Made by a program: the position numbers and the translations under genes
In this document: one piece after another, positions 37,267 to 46,406 of the stretch
Position numbering within the stretch: the stretch's first letter is position 1
Layout: each line of letters opens with the position of its first letter
From: Agrobacterium leguminum
GTDB lineage: Bacteria > Pseudomonadota > Alphaproteobacteria > Rhizobiales > Rhizobiaceae
Reading direction: 5' to 3'
Assembly (NCBI RefSeq): GCF_015704895.1
Contig: NZ_JADQWB010000001.1
Span: 62,001 to 126,000 of the forward strand
Length of the DNA stretch: 64,000 nucleotides
The notes under the pieces: model-generated
What the model saw: only the letters and a program-made list of their open reading frames with translations
What the model was told of the DNA's origin: nothing
Databases searched by the model: none

Positions 37267-37416
37267 TCAGTTCTCCTGAACGGAGACGCCGTTCGGGCCG
37301 ATATTCATCTCGATCCCCTTCGGCTTGCTTTCCTCGTGCCAGACATAAATGCCGAGGCCTGCGATGACCACGATGAGCGCGCCGATGATGAGATAGAGAT
37401 TATTGGTCTGCGTCAT
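37267..37416 (-). CDS. 49-residue single-pass membrane protein
   Basis: MTQTNNLYLIIGALIVVIAG... forms one membrane helix (about 8-26), followed by a charged tail (WHEESKPKGIEMNIGPNGVS). The ATG at 37416 follows GGGGAGA. The layout, a short polar start, one helix and a conserved tail, is that of small rhizobial membrane proteins. Unknown role; too short for most gene callers. Confidence 0.65.
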   Translation of the reverse strand: MTQTNNLYLIIGALIVVIAGLGIYVWHEESKPKGIEMNIGPNGVSVQEN

Positions 37417-37495
37417 TAAGATGTCTCCCCGTTTGACAATCAGAATCGGGGGCTAAACGCATGAAATGGCGTAAGGTTCCGTAAGGGCAAGCGTT

Positions 37496-38737
37496 TCAGG
37501 CGGCACGCGTGCGGCGGCGCAGGCTTTCGCGTTTTTCAAGCGCCATGCATCCCCACAATATGCCGAGCAGCAGGAAGAAGTGTCGCCAGTGATCGGTATC
37601 GATGACGGCGCCGATCATCACATGCCCGACGAAAGTTACCCAGGAAATGATGAGGAAAGGCTGCCAGGGCCGTGGCCGCAGCAGATGCCTGAAACCGGCG
37701 GCAATGGTCCAGCAGATCAACACCAGATAGATCACGAAGCCGAACCAGCCATGCGTCGTCAGGCTCTTCAGCCAGATATTATGTTCGGCGGCGGGAAAGA
37801 TATTGTCGAACACCATGGGGCCGATACCGAGCGGGTGTTCCATGGCGAGCAGGAAGCCGAGATAGTGGCGGGCAAAACGCCCGAGATGGCCGCCGTCATA
37901 AGATTGCACCGCCGAAGCGCGGCTGGAGAACAGGTCCGCCACCTGCTTGAACTGCAGCGCGATGATGACCGCCGCGACCATCAGCCCGGCGGCGACGAGA
38001 AACAGCACGAGGATCTTCAGGCGAAACGCGGCCGTCCGCTCCTTCAGCAGCATCACGAAGACGAGAAGGATGGTGGCGAACAGAAACAGGCCCCAGGCCG
38101 CGCGCGAGAACGACAGGAACACAGCAAGCGACAGGATGAGCAGCCCGGCGATCCGCCAGGGCGCATGCATCGCCTTGCCGGTGAGAAGGCCGTAAATGAG
38201 GTAAAGCGAGGGCGTCACCAGAAAGGGACCGAAAACGTTCGGGTCCTGAAAGGCGCCCTTGGCGCGGTCGTAAAGGGTGAAGACCTCGAAACCCGGAATG
38301 GCGTGGAAATATCCGATGATGCCGAGCAGGGCGGTAATCAGCGCCGCCGCAAGCCAGGCCCGGAAAATCAAAAGCAGCCGCTGGTATTTGTCCTCTATGA
38401 TCGCCGCATAAAAAACCGAGGTCAGCGCCAGAAAGGTCGAGACGGCGAGATAAAGCGGTCCCTCGTCCAGATCGGCCATGGTGGTGAGCGAAAGATAACC
38501 GCCGACATTGAAGGCAAGCAGCAGGCACAGAAGCAGGATGACGGTGCGCGAAAGGCGAAGGCCGAGCAGGAACCACAGGGCCACCTGTCCCACCATCATC
38601 AGCTCATAGGGCGCCGGCTCGGAAATGACGAAACCGGAAAGGAACACGCCGAATGCGATGAAGAACGAACCGACGAGCCGCATGGCGGCCAGCGGCGCGT
38701 CGAAATCCGGTGCGTGCTGGTAGCCGGTGTGGGTCAA
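37496..38737 (-). CDS. O-antigen ligase / Wzy-type polysaccharide polymerase
   Basis: The 413-residue membrane protein has about ten or more hydrophobic segments and the Wzy_C-type large periplasmic loop region (GRFARHYLGFLLAMEHPLGIGPMVFDNIFPAAEHNIWLKSL). It would polymerise or ligate polysaccharide repeat units outside the inner membrane. It starts with TTG, overlapping the stop of the preceding sugar transferase in TTGA, so translation is coupled. By position it would be the last of the six upp genes (uppF), which is inferred from gene order. Confidence 0.85.
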   Translation of the reverse strand: MTHTGYQHAPDFDAPLAAMRLVGSFFIAFGVFLSGFVISEPAPYELMMVGQVALWFLLGLRLSRTVILLLCLLLAFNVGGYLSLTTMADLDEGPLYLAVSTFLALTSVFYAAIIEDKYQRLLLIFRAWLAAALITALLGIIGYFHAIPGFEVFTLYDRAKGAFQDPNVFGPFLVTPSLYLIYGLLTGKAMHAPWRIAGLLILSLAVFLSFSRAAWGLFLFATILLVFVMLLKERTAAFRLKILVLFLVAAGLMVAAVIIALQFKQVADLFSSRASAVQSYDGGHLGRFARHYLGFLLAMEHPLGIGPMVFDNIFPAAEHNIWLKSLTTHGWFGFVIYLVLICWTIAAGFRHLLRPRPWQPFLIISWVTFVGHVMIGAVIDTDHWRHFFLLLGILWGCMALEKRESLRRRTRAA

Positions 38738-40287
38738 TAGGCGTTTTCCGATTTCAGCAGCCGTATCGGCGTGAGGAACAGGATTTTCAGATCGAGGAAC
38801 AACGACCAGTTCTCGATGTAATAGAGATCGTATTCGGTGCGGAACTTGATCTTGTCGCCATGGTCGATCTCGCCGCGCCAGCCGTTGATCTGCGCCCAGC
38901 CGGTAACACCGGGCTTGACCTTGTGGCGCGCGAAATAGTGCTCCACCACCTCGGTATATTTCAAGTCGCCCGTCTGGGCATGAACGGCATGCGGACGCGG
39001 CCCGACGAGAGAAAGGTCGCCGTAAAGAACGTTGAAAAGCTGCGGCAGCTCGTCCATCGAGGATTTGCGCAGGAAGCGGCCGACGGGCGTGACGCGCGGG
39101 TCGTTCTTCGTCACGGCCTTTTTCGCGGTCGGATCGCTGAGTTCCGTATACATGGAACGGAACTTCCAGACGTTGATCGTCTCATTGTTGAAGCCGTGGC
39201 GCTTCTGCTTGAAAAGGACCGGGCCTTTCGAGGTTGTTTTCACGGCAATTCCCGCGCCCACCATCACCGGCCATAAAAGGGCGATGCCGATGAGGCTGAA
39301 GGTGATGTCGAACACCCGTTTCGCCACCGAATCCCAGTCGCGGATCGGCTTGTCGAACACATCGAGCATCGGCACCTTGCCGACATGGGAATAGGCGCGG
39401 GGGCGGAAACGCAATTTATTGGCATGCGCCGCGATGCGGATATCGACCGGCAGCACCCACAGCTTGCGCAGAAGCTGGAGAATGCGCGCCTCGGCGCTGA
39501 GCGGCAGGGCGATGATCAGCATGTCCAGCTTCGTCAGGCGGGCAAATTCCACCAGCTCCGCAAAGGTTCCGAGCTTGGGATAGCCGGCGACAACCTCGGG
39601 AGAACGGGCGCTTTTCCGGTCATCGAAGATACCGCAGATGCGGATATCGTTATCGGACTGCTGCTCCAGCGAGCGGATAAGGTCCTTGGCGGTATCGCCG
39701 CCGCCGACGATGACGGCACGGCGTTCCATGACACCGTTGCGGCCCCAGTGGCGAATGGCGAAGCCGAGGATCAGCCGCCCGGCGAAGATCGCCACCGCAC
39801 CCGTTGCATACCAGATGCCGAAGGCCTGCCAGGAATGCAGCGCATCGGGAAAGAAGAGGAGAAGGAAACAGGCAATTCCCACGAAGGAGAGGCACACTGC
39901 GCCCTGAATGCGGGCGAACATCTTCAGCGGCGTGCGCAGCGTCGGAAGCTGATAGCAGTCTCCGGCCTGCAACAGAAACACGCAGAGCGCCGCCCCCAGC
40001 ACGCCGCCGCCGAAAACCGACAGAAAGGTTTCGAGACCGCGATCGGCTGCGATGCCGTTGACGATGGCGGCGATGACGACGAGCATCGTGAATTCCAGAA
40101 GCCGCAATTGCCCGATCACCATGTTGGGTGAATGGTTGCCGGCGCGAAGCTGGTTGGCGATCTGCCGTGCAAGCGGATTGAGAACGACGGTTTCGGAGGC
40201 CGAAGCCCCACCGGCTTCATGGTCGGAGAGTTTCTTGCGCAATGACGCCAGATCGAATTGCAGTCTGTCCTTGTCAGTCTTGGTCAT
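38734..40287 (-). CDS. uppE: Undecaprenyl-phosphate sugar phosphotransferase, initiating glycosyltransferase
   Basis: The enzyme, about 517 residues, attaches the first sugar-1-phosphate to the lipid carrier. It has N-terminal membrane segments, a middle nucleotide-binding-like domain (AVIVGGGDTAKDLIRSLE) and the C-terminal sugar transferase domain of the WcaJ/ExoY type (KRVFDITFSLIGIALLWPVM, then RFLRKSSMDELPQLFNVLYGDLSLVGPRP). The name uppE is recognised from the Agrobacterium unipolar polysaccharide locus, where UppE has this role. The start at 40287 is not certain; an in-frame ATG lies at 40314. Confidence 0.87.
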   Translation of the reverse strand: MTKTDKDRLQFDLASLRKKLSDHEAGGASASETVVLNPLARQIANQLRAGNHSPNMVIGQLRLLEFTMLVVIAAIVNGIAADRGLETFLSVFGGGVLGAALCVFLLQAGDCYQLPTLRTPLKMFARIQGAVCLSFVGIACFLLLFFPDALHSWQAFGIWYATGAVAIFAGRLILGFAIRHWGRNGVMERRAVIVGGGDTAKDLIRSLEQQSDNDIRICGIFDDRKSARSPEVVAGYPKLGTFAELVEFARLTKLDMLIIALPLSAEARILQLLRKLWVLPVDIRIAAHANKLRFRPRAYSHVGKVPMLDVFDKPIRDWDSVAKRVFDITFSLIGIALLWPVMVGAGIAVKTTSKGPVLFKQKRHGFNNETINVWKFRSMYTELSDPTAKKAVTKNDPRVTPVGRFLRKSSMDELPQLFNVLYGDLSLVGPRPHAVHAQTGDLKYTEVVEHYFARHKVKPGVTGWAQINGWRGEIDHGDKIKFRTEYDLYYIENWSLFLDLKILFLTPIRLLKSENAY

Positions 40288-40510
40288 TGCTTTGGTCCGC
40301 ACCCTCCAGCGCATCGGCCTTAAAATCGCATTGGATTTTCGACCGGAACGATGCGCAACCTCAAAGTGGTAGAGTGCCCTTTGTGCATCCGAATGGACAC
40401 GCGCGCTCTACGAGCAGAAAACTAGCCGAAACATGCTAAGAAACGTTTATGATGAGTTTCTACAGGACGGCCGGAATATACAATTAAAAATCGTGTTTTT
40501 GAAATGGCTA

Positions 40511-41692
40511 TTAGGTCGATAACAGGTCTCGATAGAGTTTCATCATCTCATGCGCCATGACCGGGGTTGAAAATTTCGCCTTGAAGCTGTCCGGGCGAGG
40601 CATGATCCGCTGCGCCCAGCCGGCATCCTCGGCATCCTTGACCATGATCCGCGCCAGCGCATCGGCATCGCCGGCCGGTACGAGCGCCTCGCTGTCTTTT
40701 CCAAGGACTTCGGGAATGCCGCCGACATGCGAGGCAATGACCGTTTTTCCCGCCGCAAGCGCTTCGAGCACGATATAGGGCATGGCTTCGGCGCGCGACG
40801 GCACCACCACCGTCGTTGCCAGTTCGAAGGCCTGCCTGGCGGGCATGGCCGCATGCATGGAAATCCGTCGGGAAAGCCCGGCCTTGTCGATCATCGCCGC
40901 ATATTTGTCCCTGTCCGGTCCGTCGCCGACGATCACGCCGGTCATCGGCTGGCCGATGCTGCGTTCCATTTTTGCAAATGCCCTGATGAAGACGTCCGGT
41001 CCCTTGAGGTCGCGCAACATGCCGATATAGAGAAAATGGGCGGCATCTTCGCGGGCGGGTACGGTTTCGAACTCGCTTTCCTGCACGCCGTTATAGATCA
41101 TCGCAGTGCGGGTGCGCGGCCTGCCGACCTTGGCTTCGTAAGTCGCCTGCTCGAAATTGCAGACGAAACAGAGCGCATCGGTGAAATGCTCCTGAAACCG
41201 CTCCAGCCGCAGGAAAAGCTGCCCTTTGAGGCTGCTTCGGGCATAGTGCAGGCTGCCGCCATGCGGTGAATAGAGGCGGGCTACGCGATACCTGTTCGCC
41301 CGCAGGAGTGAGCCGATCAGCCGGGCAAGAGCGCCACCCTTGGCGCTGTGCCCGTGCAGAATGTCCGGCCGCAAACTTTTGATGTGCTTGTAGGATTTCC
41401 ACAGCGCCATGAGGTCGCCGGGGCTGATGGACCGCCGGATGGGCAGGCGGGTGAGGCCAAGCTCCAGCATCGGCGTGATCTGTGCGAAAAGCCGTTCCTC
41501 GTGCGCGCCGCCGGTGGAGCTGTCGCAGACGATGCCGACCTTGTGGCCCTGTTTCACATGTTCTTCGATGAGGTCGCGCACATGGCGGAAAACACCGCCC
41601 ACCGGGGAGCGGAAGCAGTGAATGATGCGCAGGGGAGGGCCGTCATCCGACACGTTCGCCACTCCGTTGTCAGAAGAAGCGTTCACGCACAT
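40511..41692 (-). CDS. Glycosyltransferase, GT4-like (GT-B fold)
   Basis: The 393-residue protein has a GT-B layout. The N-terminal domain carries FRSPVGGVFRHVRDLIEEH, and the C-terminal donor domain has the GT4 motif (VVPSRAEAMPYIVLEALAAGKTVIASHVGG with the E-x7-E pattern). It adds a sugar in polysaccharide assembly. The start overlaps the preceding uppC gene by 23 bases; GTG starts further inside (about 41653) are possible. It corresponds by position to uppD. Confidence 0.88.
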   Translation of the reverse strand: MCVNASSDNGVANVSDDGPPLRIIHCFRSPVGGVFRHVRDLIEEHVKQGHKVGIVCDSSTGGAHEERLFAQITPMLELGLTRLPIRRSISPGDLMALWKSYKHIKSLRPDILHGHSAKGGALARLIGSLLRANRYRVARLYSPHGGSLHYARSSLKGQLFLRLERFQEHFTDALCFVCNFEQATYEAKVGRPRTRTAMIYNGVQESEFETVPAREDAAHFLYIGMLRDLKGPDVFIRAFAKMERSIGQPMTGVIVGDGPDRDKYAAMIDKAGLSRRISMHAAMPARQAFELATTVVVPSRAEAMPYIVLEALAAGKTVIASHVGGIPEVLGKDSEALVPAGDADALARIMVKDAEDAGWAQRIMPRPDSFKAKFSTPVMAHEMMKLYRDLLST

Positions 41693-42242
41693 AGACGGTA
41701 TCGCCGGCCAGAATGGGCGCGGTGATACCGATCCGGCCGGTCATCACCTCGGCATTGATCTTGCGGGTGATGTCGACATCGGCCTGATTGGCGCGTGGGG
41801 TGAAGCCGCCGGCAATGGCGATGGCGTTTTGCACGGTCATGCCCGGCACATAGGAATATTGGCCGGGACGGCCGACTTCGCCCATGATGAAGACCGGGCG
41901 ATAACGGTCGATCTCGATCGTCACGTCCGGATCGCGAAGATAACCCTGGCGCAGTTTGGCGGCGATGGCGGCTTCGAGCTGCGGCAGGGTCTTGCCGCGT
42001 GCCGGAACCTGGCCGACGAGCGGGAAGGCGACATAGCCGGCCTGATCGACCGTATAGGTATTGGTCAGCCCGGTCTGCTCGAACACGTTGATGCGCAGCC
42101 TGTCGCCGCTATCGACATGATAGGGTTGCAGGGCGGCCTCGTTGAAGGACCTCGGAGCGGGTTGATATGCCGCGCAGCCGGAAAGGGCCGTCAGAACGGC
42201 GAGCGTCAGTGCGGTGACATGTCGTGATCCGGCGAGCGGCAT
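41670..42242 (-). CDS. uppC: Wza-like outer-membrane polysaccharide export lipoprotein
   Basis: The 190-residue precursor has a lipobox (LTALSGC, Cys near residue 23), then the polysaccharide export domain (YHVDSGDRLRINVFEQ, YLRDPDVTIEIDRYRPVFIMGEVGRPGQY) with one SLBB-like part. It is much shorter than E. coli Wza, as in holdfast-type systems. It would form the outer-membrane channel. The name follows the Agrobacterium upp locus (UppC). It is the first of the minus-strand upp genes, divergent from the co-polymerase gene. Confidence 0.87.
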   Translation of the reverse strand: MPLAGSRHVTALTLAVLTALSGCAAYQPAPRSFNEAALQPYHVDSGDRLRINVFEQTGLTNTYTVDQAGYVAFPLVGQVPARGKTLPQLEAAIAAKLRQGYLRDPDVTIEIDRYRPVFIMGEVGRPGQYSYVPGMTVQNAIAIAGGFTPRANQADVDITRKINAEVMTGRIGITAPILAGDTVYVRERFF

Positions 42243-42452
42243 CTCATCTGGCTCCGAGTCGAACTTTGATCATTCTTATCGTTCTGTTAGGGTTAATGTG
42301 CGGTAAACGAGCAGCGCGAGCGGTGGTAATATCGGCTTTATTTCGTCGGATTCGCCGGGATTAACTGTTGTGTTACCGGCAAGATTTAAACTTCGCGAAA
42401 ATTGACCATCTATATTTGAGCGCCCGAGGTTTGTCTCGGTTACGGAGCCCGC
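42243..42452. promoter_or_regulatory. Divergent promoter region of the polysaccharide cluster
   Basis: These 210 bases separate uppC from the divergent co-polymerase gene and are richer in A+T than the flanks, so they should hold the promoters of both arms. I see no strong palindrome that names a regulator. Confidence 0.5.
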
Positions 42453-44723
42453 ATGAACGGCGATCGCATTGACGACAGGGATGTGGATATCGATCTTGCG
42501 CAGCTTGTCGCGGCCATATGGCAGCGCAAGGGCCGGATCGCGGCGATCACGCTTCTGGCGGGAGGCGCCGCCTTCGTAATCTCAAGCATGATGTCGCCCG
42601 CCTATAAGGGCGAGGCGCGCGTGCTCATCGAATCCCGCGCGGCCTCCTTCGGCGCCTCGCAGCAGTCCAATGCACCCGCCGAACCCGTGCTCGATGAATT
42701 GACCGTTTCCAGCCAGGTGCAGATCCTGCAATCGGTCGACCTCATCAAGCAGGTCGCCAAAGACATGAAGCTCTACGAGCTGGATGAATTCGATCCGGAG
42801 GCCCATCCTTCGCTCATCTCGCAGCTCCTGGTCGCCGTCGGCATCAAGAAGGACCCGCTTCAGGTGCTGCCCGAAGAGCGGGTGCTGAAGGCCTTCCGGG
42901 AAAAGCTGCAGGTCTATCAGGTCGAAAGCTCGCGCGTCATCACGGTCGAATTTTCCTCGCAGGACCCCAAGCTTGCCGCCGCCATCCCCAATGAGATGAT
43001 GAAGGCCTATATCGCCCTGCAAAGCGGCGCGAAGCTGGATACAAGCACGGAAGCGGCGCGCTGGCTGGAGCCGGAAATCGCCAATCTGCGCGAAAAGGTG
43101 CGCGAGGCCGACAGGAAGGTCGCGGATTACCGCGCCTCCTCCGATCTTCTCTCGGCGGGGCAGGGCGAAACGCTCGCCACCCGTCAGCTCGGCGATATCT
43201 CCACCGAACTTGGCCGTATCCGCGGAGAGCGCGCCAATGCGGAGGCGCGGGCGGAAGGCGTGCGCAGCGCGCTTGCAAGCGGCCGCCCGCTCGATACTTT
43301 TCCCGATGTCGTCGGTTCCCCGACGATCCAGAGGCTGAAGGAAAACGAAACGACCATCCGCAGCCAGATTTCCGATCTCTCGTCCTCGCTGCTGGAAGGC
43401 CATCCGCGCATCCGCGCGCTGCGCAACCAGCTCGACGGCATACAGCGGCAGATTCAGGAAGAGACCCGCAAGGTGCTGGCAAGTCTCGAAAACGAGGCCA
43501 ATGTTTCGCGCCTGCGGGAACGGCAACTGGTCCAGCAGCTGAACATGCTGAAATCGGAAAGCGTGCGTGCGGGCGAACAGCAGGTCGGCCTCAACGATCT
43601 GGAGCGGGAAGCCTCGGCGCAAAGGCAGCTTCTGGAAACCTATCTTGCCCGTTACCGCGAAGCGACGTCACGCGCCGGCTCGGTGGATTCCACGCCGGCC
43701 GATGCGCGCGTCATCTCGACGGCGGTGGAGCCGCGCGAACCCTATTTCCCGAAGACCGGCGCCATCACCATCGTCGTGACGCTGGCGGCGTTTCTGCTGT
43801 CCTGCATCGTCGTCATGCTGGTGGAGCTTTTCACCGGCCGGGCTTTGAAACCGATGGGCAGGAATCAGGCTCCGCCGCTCTCCGATCCTCCTTCTCCTTC
43901 GCGTGCTCCGGCCGATCCGGACAAGACCACGGATGCGCCGGAACAGCCTGTAACGGCGCGCCATGAAACCATGCAGCCTGCTGCGCGGGCCATGCCGGTT
44001 GCGGCATATCAGCCCGTTGCCGAAGAGGAAGAACGGCATGTACCGGCCGTCGCCGCTGCCACTGCCATACCGGCCTTGCCGGTGGAGGATGTCGCGGCTG
44101 CGAAAGAGGAGGCAATGGAGGAGGAAGTCGACACCGATGACGATTTCTCCATCGATGCCGTTGCAGGTTTCCTCGCCACCCGCCTTGCCAAACCGGTCGC
44201 CGCAATCGTGTCTCCGGCTGGTGATAGCGGTTCGACCACGTCCGTCATGCTGGCGCGTGCTTTGTCCGAAATGGGCCGTTCGGTCGTTCTCGTCGACATG
44301 ACGGCGTCAGCCTGTCCAACGCGGTTGATGGCGCCGGAAGCCGGGCTTCCCGGTGTCATGGACCTTCTGGCAGGCGCGGCCGCCTTCGGTGAAACCATTC
44401 ACGGCGACCGCCTGTCCGACGCCCATATCGTGCCGCGCGGCAATGCGCAGCCGCGCGAGGCCATGCGCGCGATAGACCGTCTGACGATGATCCTCGGCGC
44501 GCTCTCCGACGCTTATGATACCGTCCTCGTCGAATGCGGCGCGGTGCAGATTTCGAGCCTCGGGAAAATGCTGCGCAACCTGCCGGCGGAAATCATCGTC
44601 TCGGTTCCCGGCAAGGATAGCGAGTTGTTGGAAAAGACGCTCGGTGAACTGGTTGCTGAGGGCTATGAACAGGCATTGCCGATGACCGGCATGCGCAAGC
44701 CGGACCATCTGAGCGCGGCCTGA
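42453..44723 (+). CDS. Polysaccharide co-polymerase (Wzz/GumC) with a degenerate BY-kinase domain
   Basis: The 756-residue protein has an N-terminal Wzz chain-length domain with a first membrane segment (about 37-54), a long periplasmic coiled coil (roughly 150-400) and a second membrane segment (near 440). A proline-rich cytosolic linker (470-580) follows, then a ParA/BY-kinase-like domain. In that domain the P-loop reads SPAGDSGSTTS, with no lysine where kinases have GEGKT, and the Walker A' aspartate pair is DMT instead of DAD. There is no C-terminal tyrosine cluster (ends GMRKPDHLSAA). It is therefore probably a pseudokinase. Positionally uppB. Confidence 0.88.
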   Translation: MNGDRIDDRDVDIDLAQLVAAIWQRKGRIAAITLLAGGAAFVISSMMSPAYKGEARVLIESRAASFGASQQSNAPAEPVLDELTVSSQVQILQSVDLIKQVAKDMKLYELDEFDPEAHPSLISQLLVAVGIKKDPLQVLPEERVLKAFREKLQVYQVESSRVITVEFSSQDPKLAAAIPNEMMKAYIALQSGAKLDTSTEAARWLEPEIANLREKVREADRKVADYRASSDLLSAGQGETLATRQLGDISTELGRIRGERANAEARAEGVRSALASGRPLDTFPDVVGSPTIQRLKENETTIRSQISDLSSSLLEGHPRIRALRNQLDGIQRQIQEETRKVLASLENEANVSRLRERQLVQQLNMLKSESVRAGEQQVGLNDLEREASAQRQLLETYLARYREATSRAGSVDSTPADARVISTAVEPREPYFPKTGAITIVVTLAAFLLSCIVVMLVELFTGRALKPMGRNQAPPLSDPPSPSRAPADPDKTTDAPEQPVTARHETMQPAARAMPVAAYQPVAEEEERHVPAVAAATAIPALPVEDVAAAKEEAMEEEVDTDDDFSIDAVAGFLATRLAKPVAAIVSPAGDSGSTTSVMLARALSEMGRSVVLVDMTASACPTRLMAPEAGLPGVMDLLAGAAAFGETIHGDRLSDAHIVPRGNAQPREAMRAIDRLTMILGALSDAYDTVLVECGAVQISSLGKMLRNLPAEIIVSVPGKDSELLEKTLGELVAEGYEQALPMTGMRKPDHLSAA

Positions 44724-44741
44724 GGTGCTGCAAGACCCTGC

Positions 44742-45968
44742 TCAGTCGATGGCGGTGTCCATCTTCGAGCGTCCGGCGCGAAAACGCTGAATCAGCGCAT
44801 AAAGCGCCGGATTGGATTTGATCAGGCTCTTGGTCCGGGCGATGGCGACATAGGCCGAGGCCGCAACACGACCCTTCAGCGTCACCGGCAGGAATATATC
44901 GTGCTGCACGGTGAAAAGCGGGCACCAGCTGCGTTTGTAGAGCTGGTCGCCGACGCCGAAATCGAAGATTGCCGCCTTTTCGCGGCATGCCCTTTCGATC
45001 ATCAACCAGAACAGCAATTCACCGGGGCTGAGTTCCGAAACGGATTCATCGATCGAACCGAACTGGCAGATGATGTGATCCTGCTTGCGCGAAAGGCCGG
45101 CTATCGCGGCGATGACGCCCTCGCTTTCGCCATGCAGGCGAATGGCATGCAATTCCAGCAGACTGTCCGTGCCCGTCTCGGGAAAATTGGCCAGATCGTA
45201 GAAGAAATCCCGCACCGATTGATCCCGAAACACATCCGGAATGCCCTGCGAGGCGAAACGGGCGGCCTTCTGGCGGAAAAATGCCTGCAACAATTCGCAT
45301 TTTTCCTGTGGCGACCGTGCGATCACATGGCTGTAACCGCCCATTTCCTCGGCCCTTCGGCTCTGGATGCGGAATTTCTTCCGTCGCCTCTTGGCGTTGA
45401 CCTGTCGAAGCGTGGCCTCGAAACTTTCGAACAGGGGAAGCTGGAAGGCCGGATTCTGGTTTTCGACGGAAGCAAGATGCGAGAGGGGATTGGTCCTGTC
45501 GCGCCACGTCAGCGGTATGTTCTGCAACGCCAGAATATCGGCTCGACCATGCAGCAGTTTCCGCGCTTCGCGGGCAATCGCCGCTGCGATTTCCTGTCCG
45601 GCCTGTTCGGCAAAGGAGGGGTCGAAAAGCCCCGTATTGATATTGTTGAAACGGCCGCCGGGAAAACGCGCCTTGCGGATGCCGCCTTCCAGTACGATTT
45701 CGAGCGGTAGCAGAAAGATCGTCTTGCCGCCCTGCCGGCCGCGAAGCGTCAGGAGCGCGCTATCCTGCGTCTGCGCCCAGATAGAACACCAGCCGAAACC
45801 CTGATGCAGTGAATTGAGCGGGTCGTTTTCCAGCCGCTCCCAGTCGGCACGGATGGTGGAGGCGTCATCGACCAGATCGATCAACAGACGATCAGCACCC
45901 CGCCGCTCGTTTTGCACGGCGGTCGGCGCTTGCTCGTCGCTGATAAAGACCGGCCCCTCAGCCGCCAT
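44742..45968 (-). CDS. GNAT-fold (BcsL/CelD-like) protein of the polysaccharide cluster
   Basis: The 408-residue protein has two GNAT-like halves: an N-terminal part (FGWCSIWAQTQDSALLTLRG) and a C-terminal FemAB/CelD-type part (LRQVNAKRRRKKFRIQSRRAE, then IFDFGVGDQLYKRSWC). Such proteins acetylate or otherwise modify polysaccharides such as cellulose. It converges with the co-polymerase gene, stops 18 bases apart. By position it matches uppA of the Agrobacterium cluster. Confidence 0.82.
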   Translation of the reverse strand: MAAEGPVFISDEQAPTAVQNERRGADRLLIDLVDDASTIRADWERLENDPLNSLHQGFGWCSIWAQTQDSALLTLRGRQGGKTIFLLPLEIVLEGGIRKARFPGGRFNNINTGLFDPSFAEQAGQEIAAAIAREARKLLHGRADILALQNIPLTWRDRTNPLSHLASVENQNPAFQLPLFESFEATLRQVNAKRRRKKFRIQSRRAEEMGGYSHVIARSPQEKCELLQAFFRQKAARFASQGIPDVFRDQSVRDFFYDLANFPETGTDSLLELHAIRLHGESEGVIAAIAGLSRKQDHIICQFGSIDESVSELSPGELLFWLMIERACREKAAIFDFGVGDQLYKRSWCPLFTVQHDIFLPVTLKGRVAASAYVAIARTKSLIKSNPALYALIQRFRAGRSKMDTAID

Positions 45969-46065
45969 CCACTCTCTCCGGTTGTTTCGGTCGGACTATA
46001 TCGCTGAGCGGCAAACAATCGGTTTATAAAATTGCGACCTCAGGGTGTCATGCAATGGTCGGCGC

Positions 46066-46278
46066 TTAACCCTGCTTTTTGGGTCCGGCCATCCATTTGA
46101 TGATCAGCATCGCCGGCAGAACCCACAGGATTCCGGTCAGCACAAAATAAGCGAGATGCACCCACCAGGGCGATTGCGCCAGCGCCGCCGATGCAATGGC
46201 CGTCGCCACCACGGCGTAAACGACGACGAGGCAGATGATGACGATGGTGCCGATAAGCGATCTGAGGCGAGGGTGCAT
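46066..46278 (-). CDS. DUF2842-family small membrane protein
   Basis: The 70-residue protein has two membrane segments (IGTIVIICLVVVYAVVAT and LAYFVLTGILWVLPAMLIIKW) and the DUF2842 start MHPRLRSLIG. I take the ATG at 46278 (GGAAGAC upstream) over one at 46293. It lies divergent from the heme A synthase gene, a pairing often seen in rhizobia. Function unknown. Confidence 0.8.
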   Translation of the reverse strand: MHPRLRSLIGTIVIICLVVVYAVVATAIASAALAQSPWWVHLAYFVLTGILWVLPAMLIIKWMAGPKKQG

Positions 46279-46406
46279 GAAGTCTTCCGTCATTGAGTAT
46301 CTGCGCGGGACTATAGCGCCGCGACCGCATGCCGCAAACCCTGAGGCCTTGTTTTGTGGTGCCGGTTGGGGCTAATCAACATGACTGTATGAGGGAGACC
46401 TGAAAG

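Noticed and set aside
37580-38740. Plus-strand frame opposite the polymerase gene
   Set aside because: It is charged and low-complexity, the mirror of a hydrophobic protein on the other strand.
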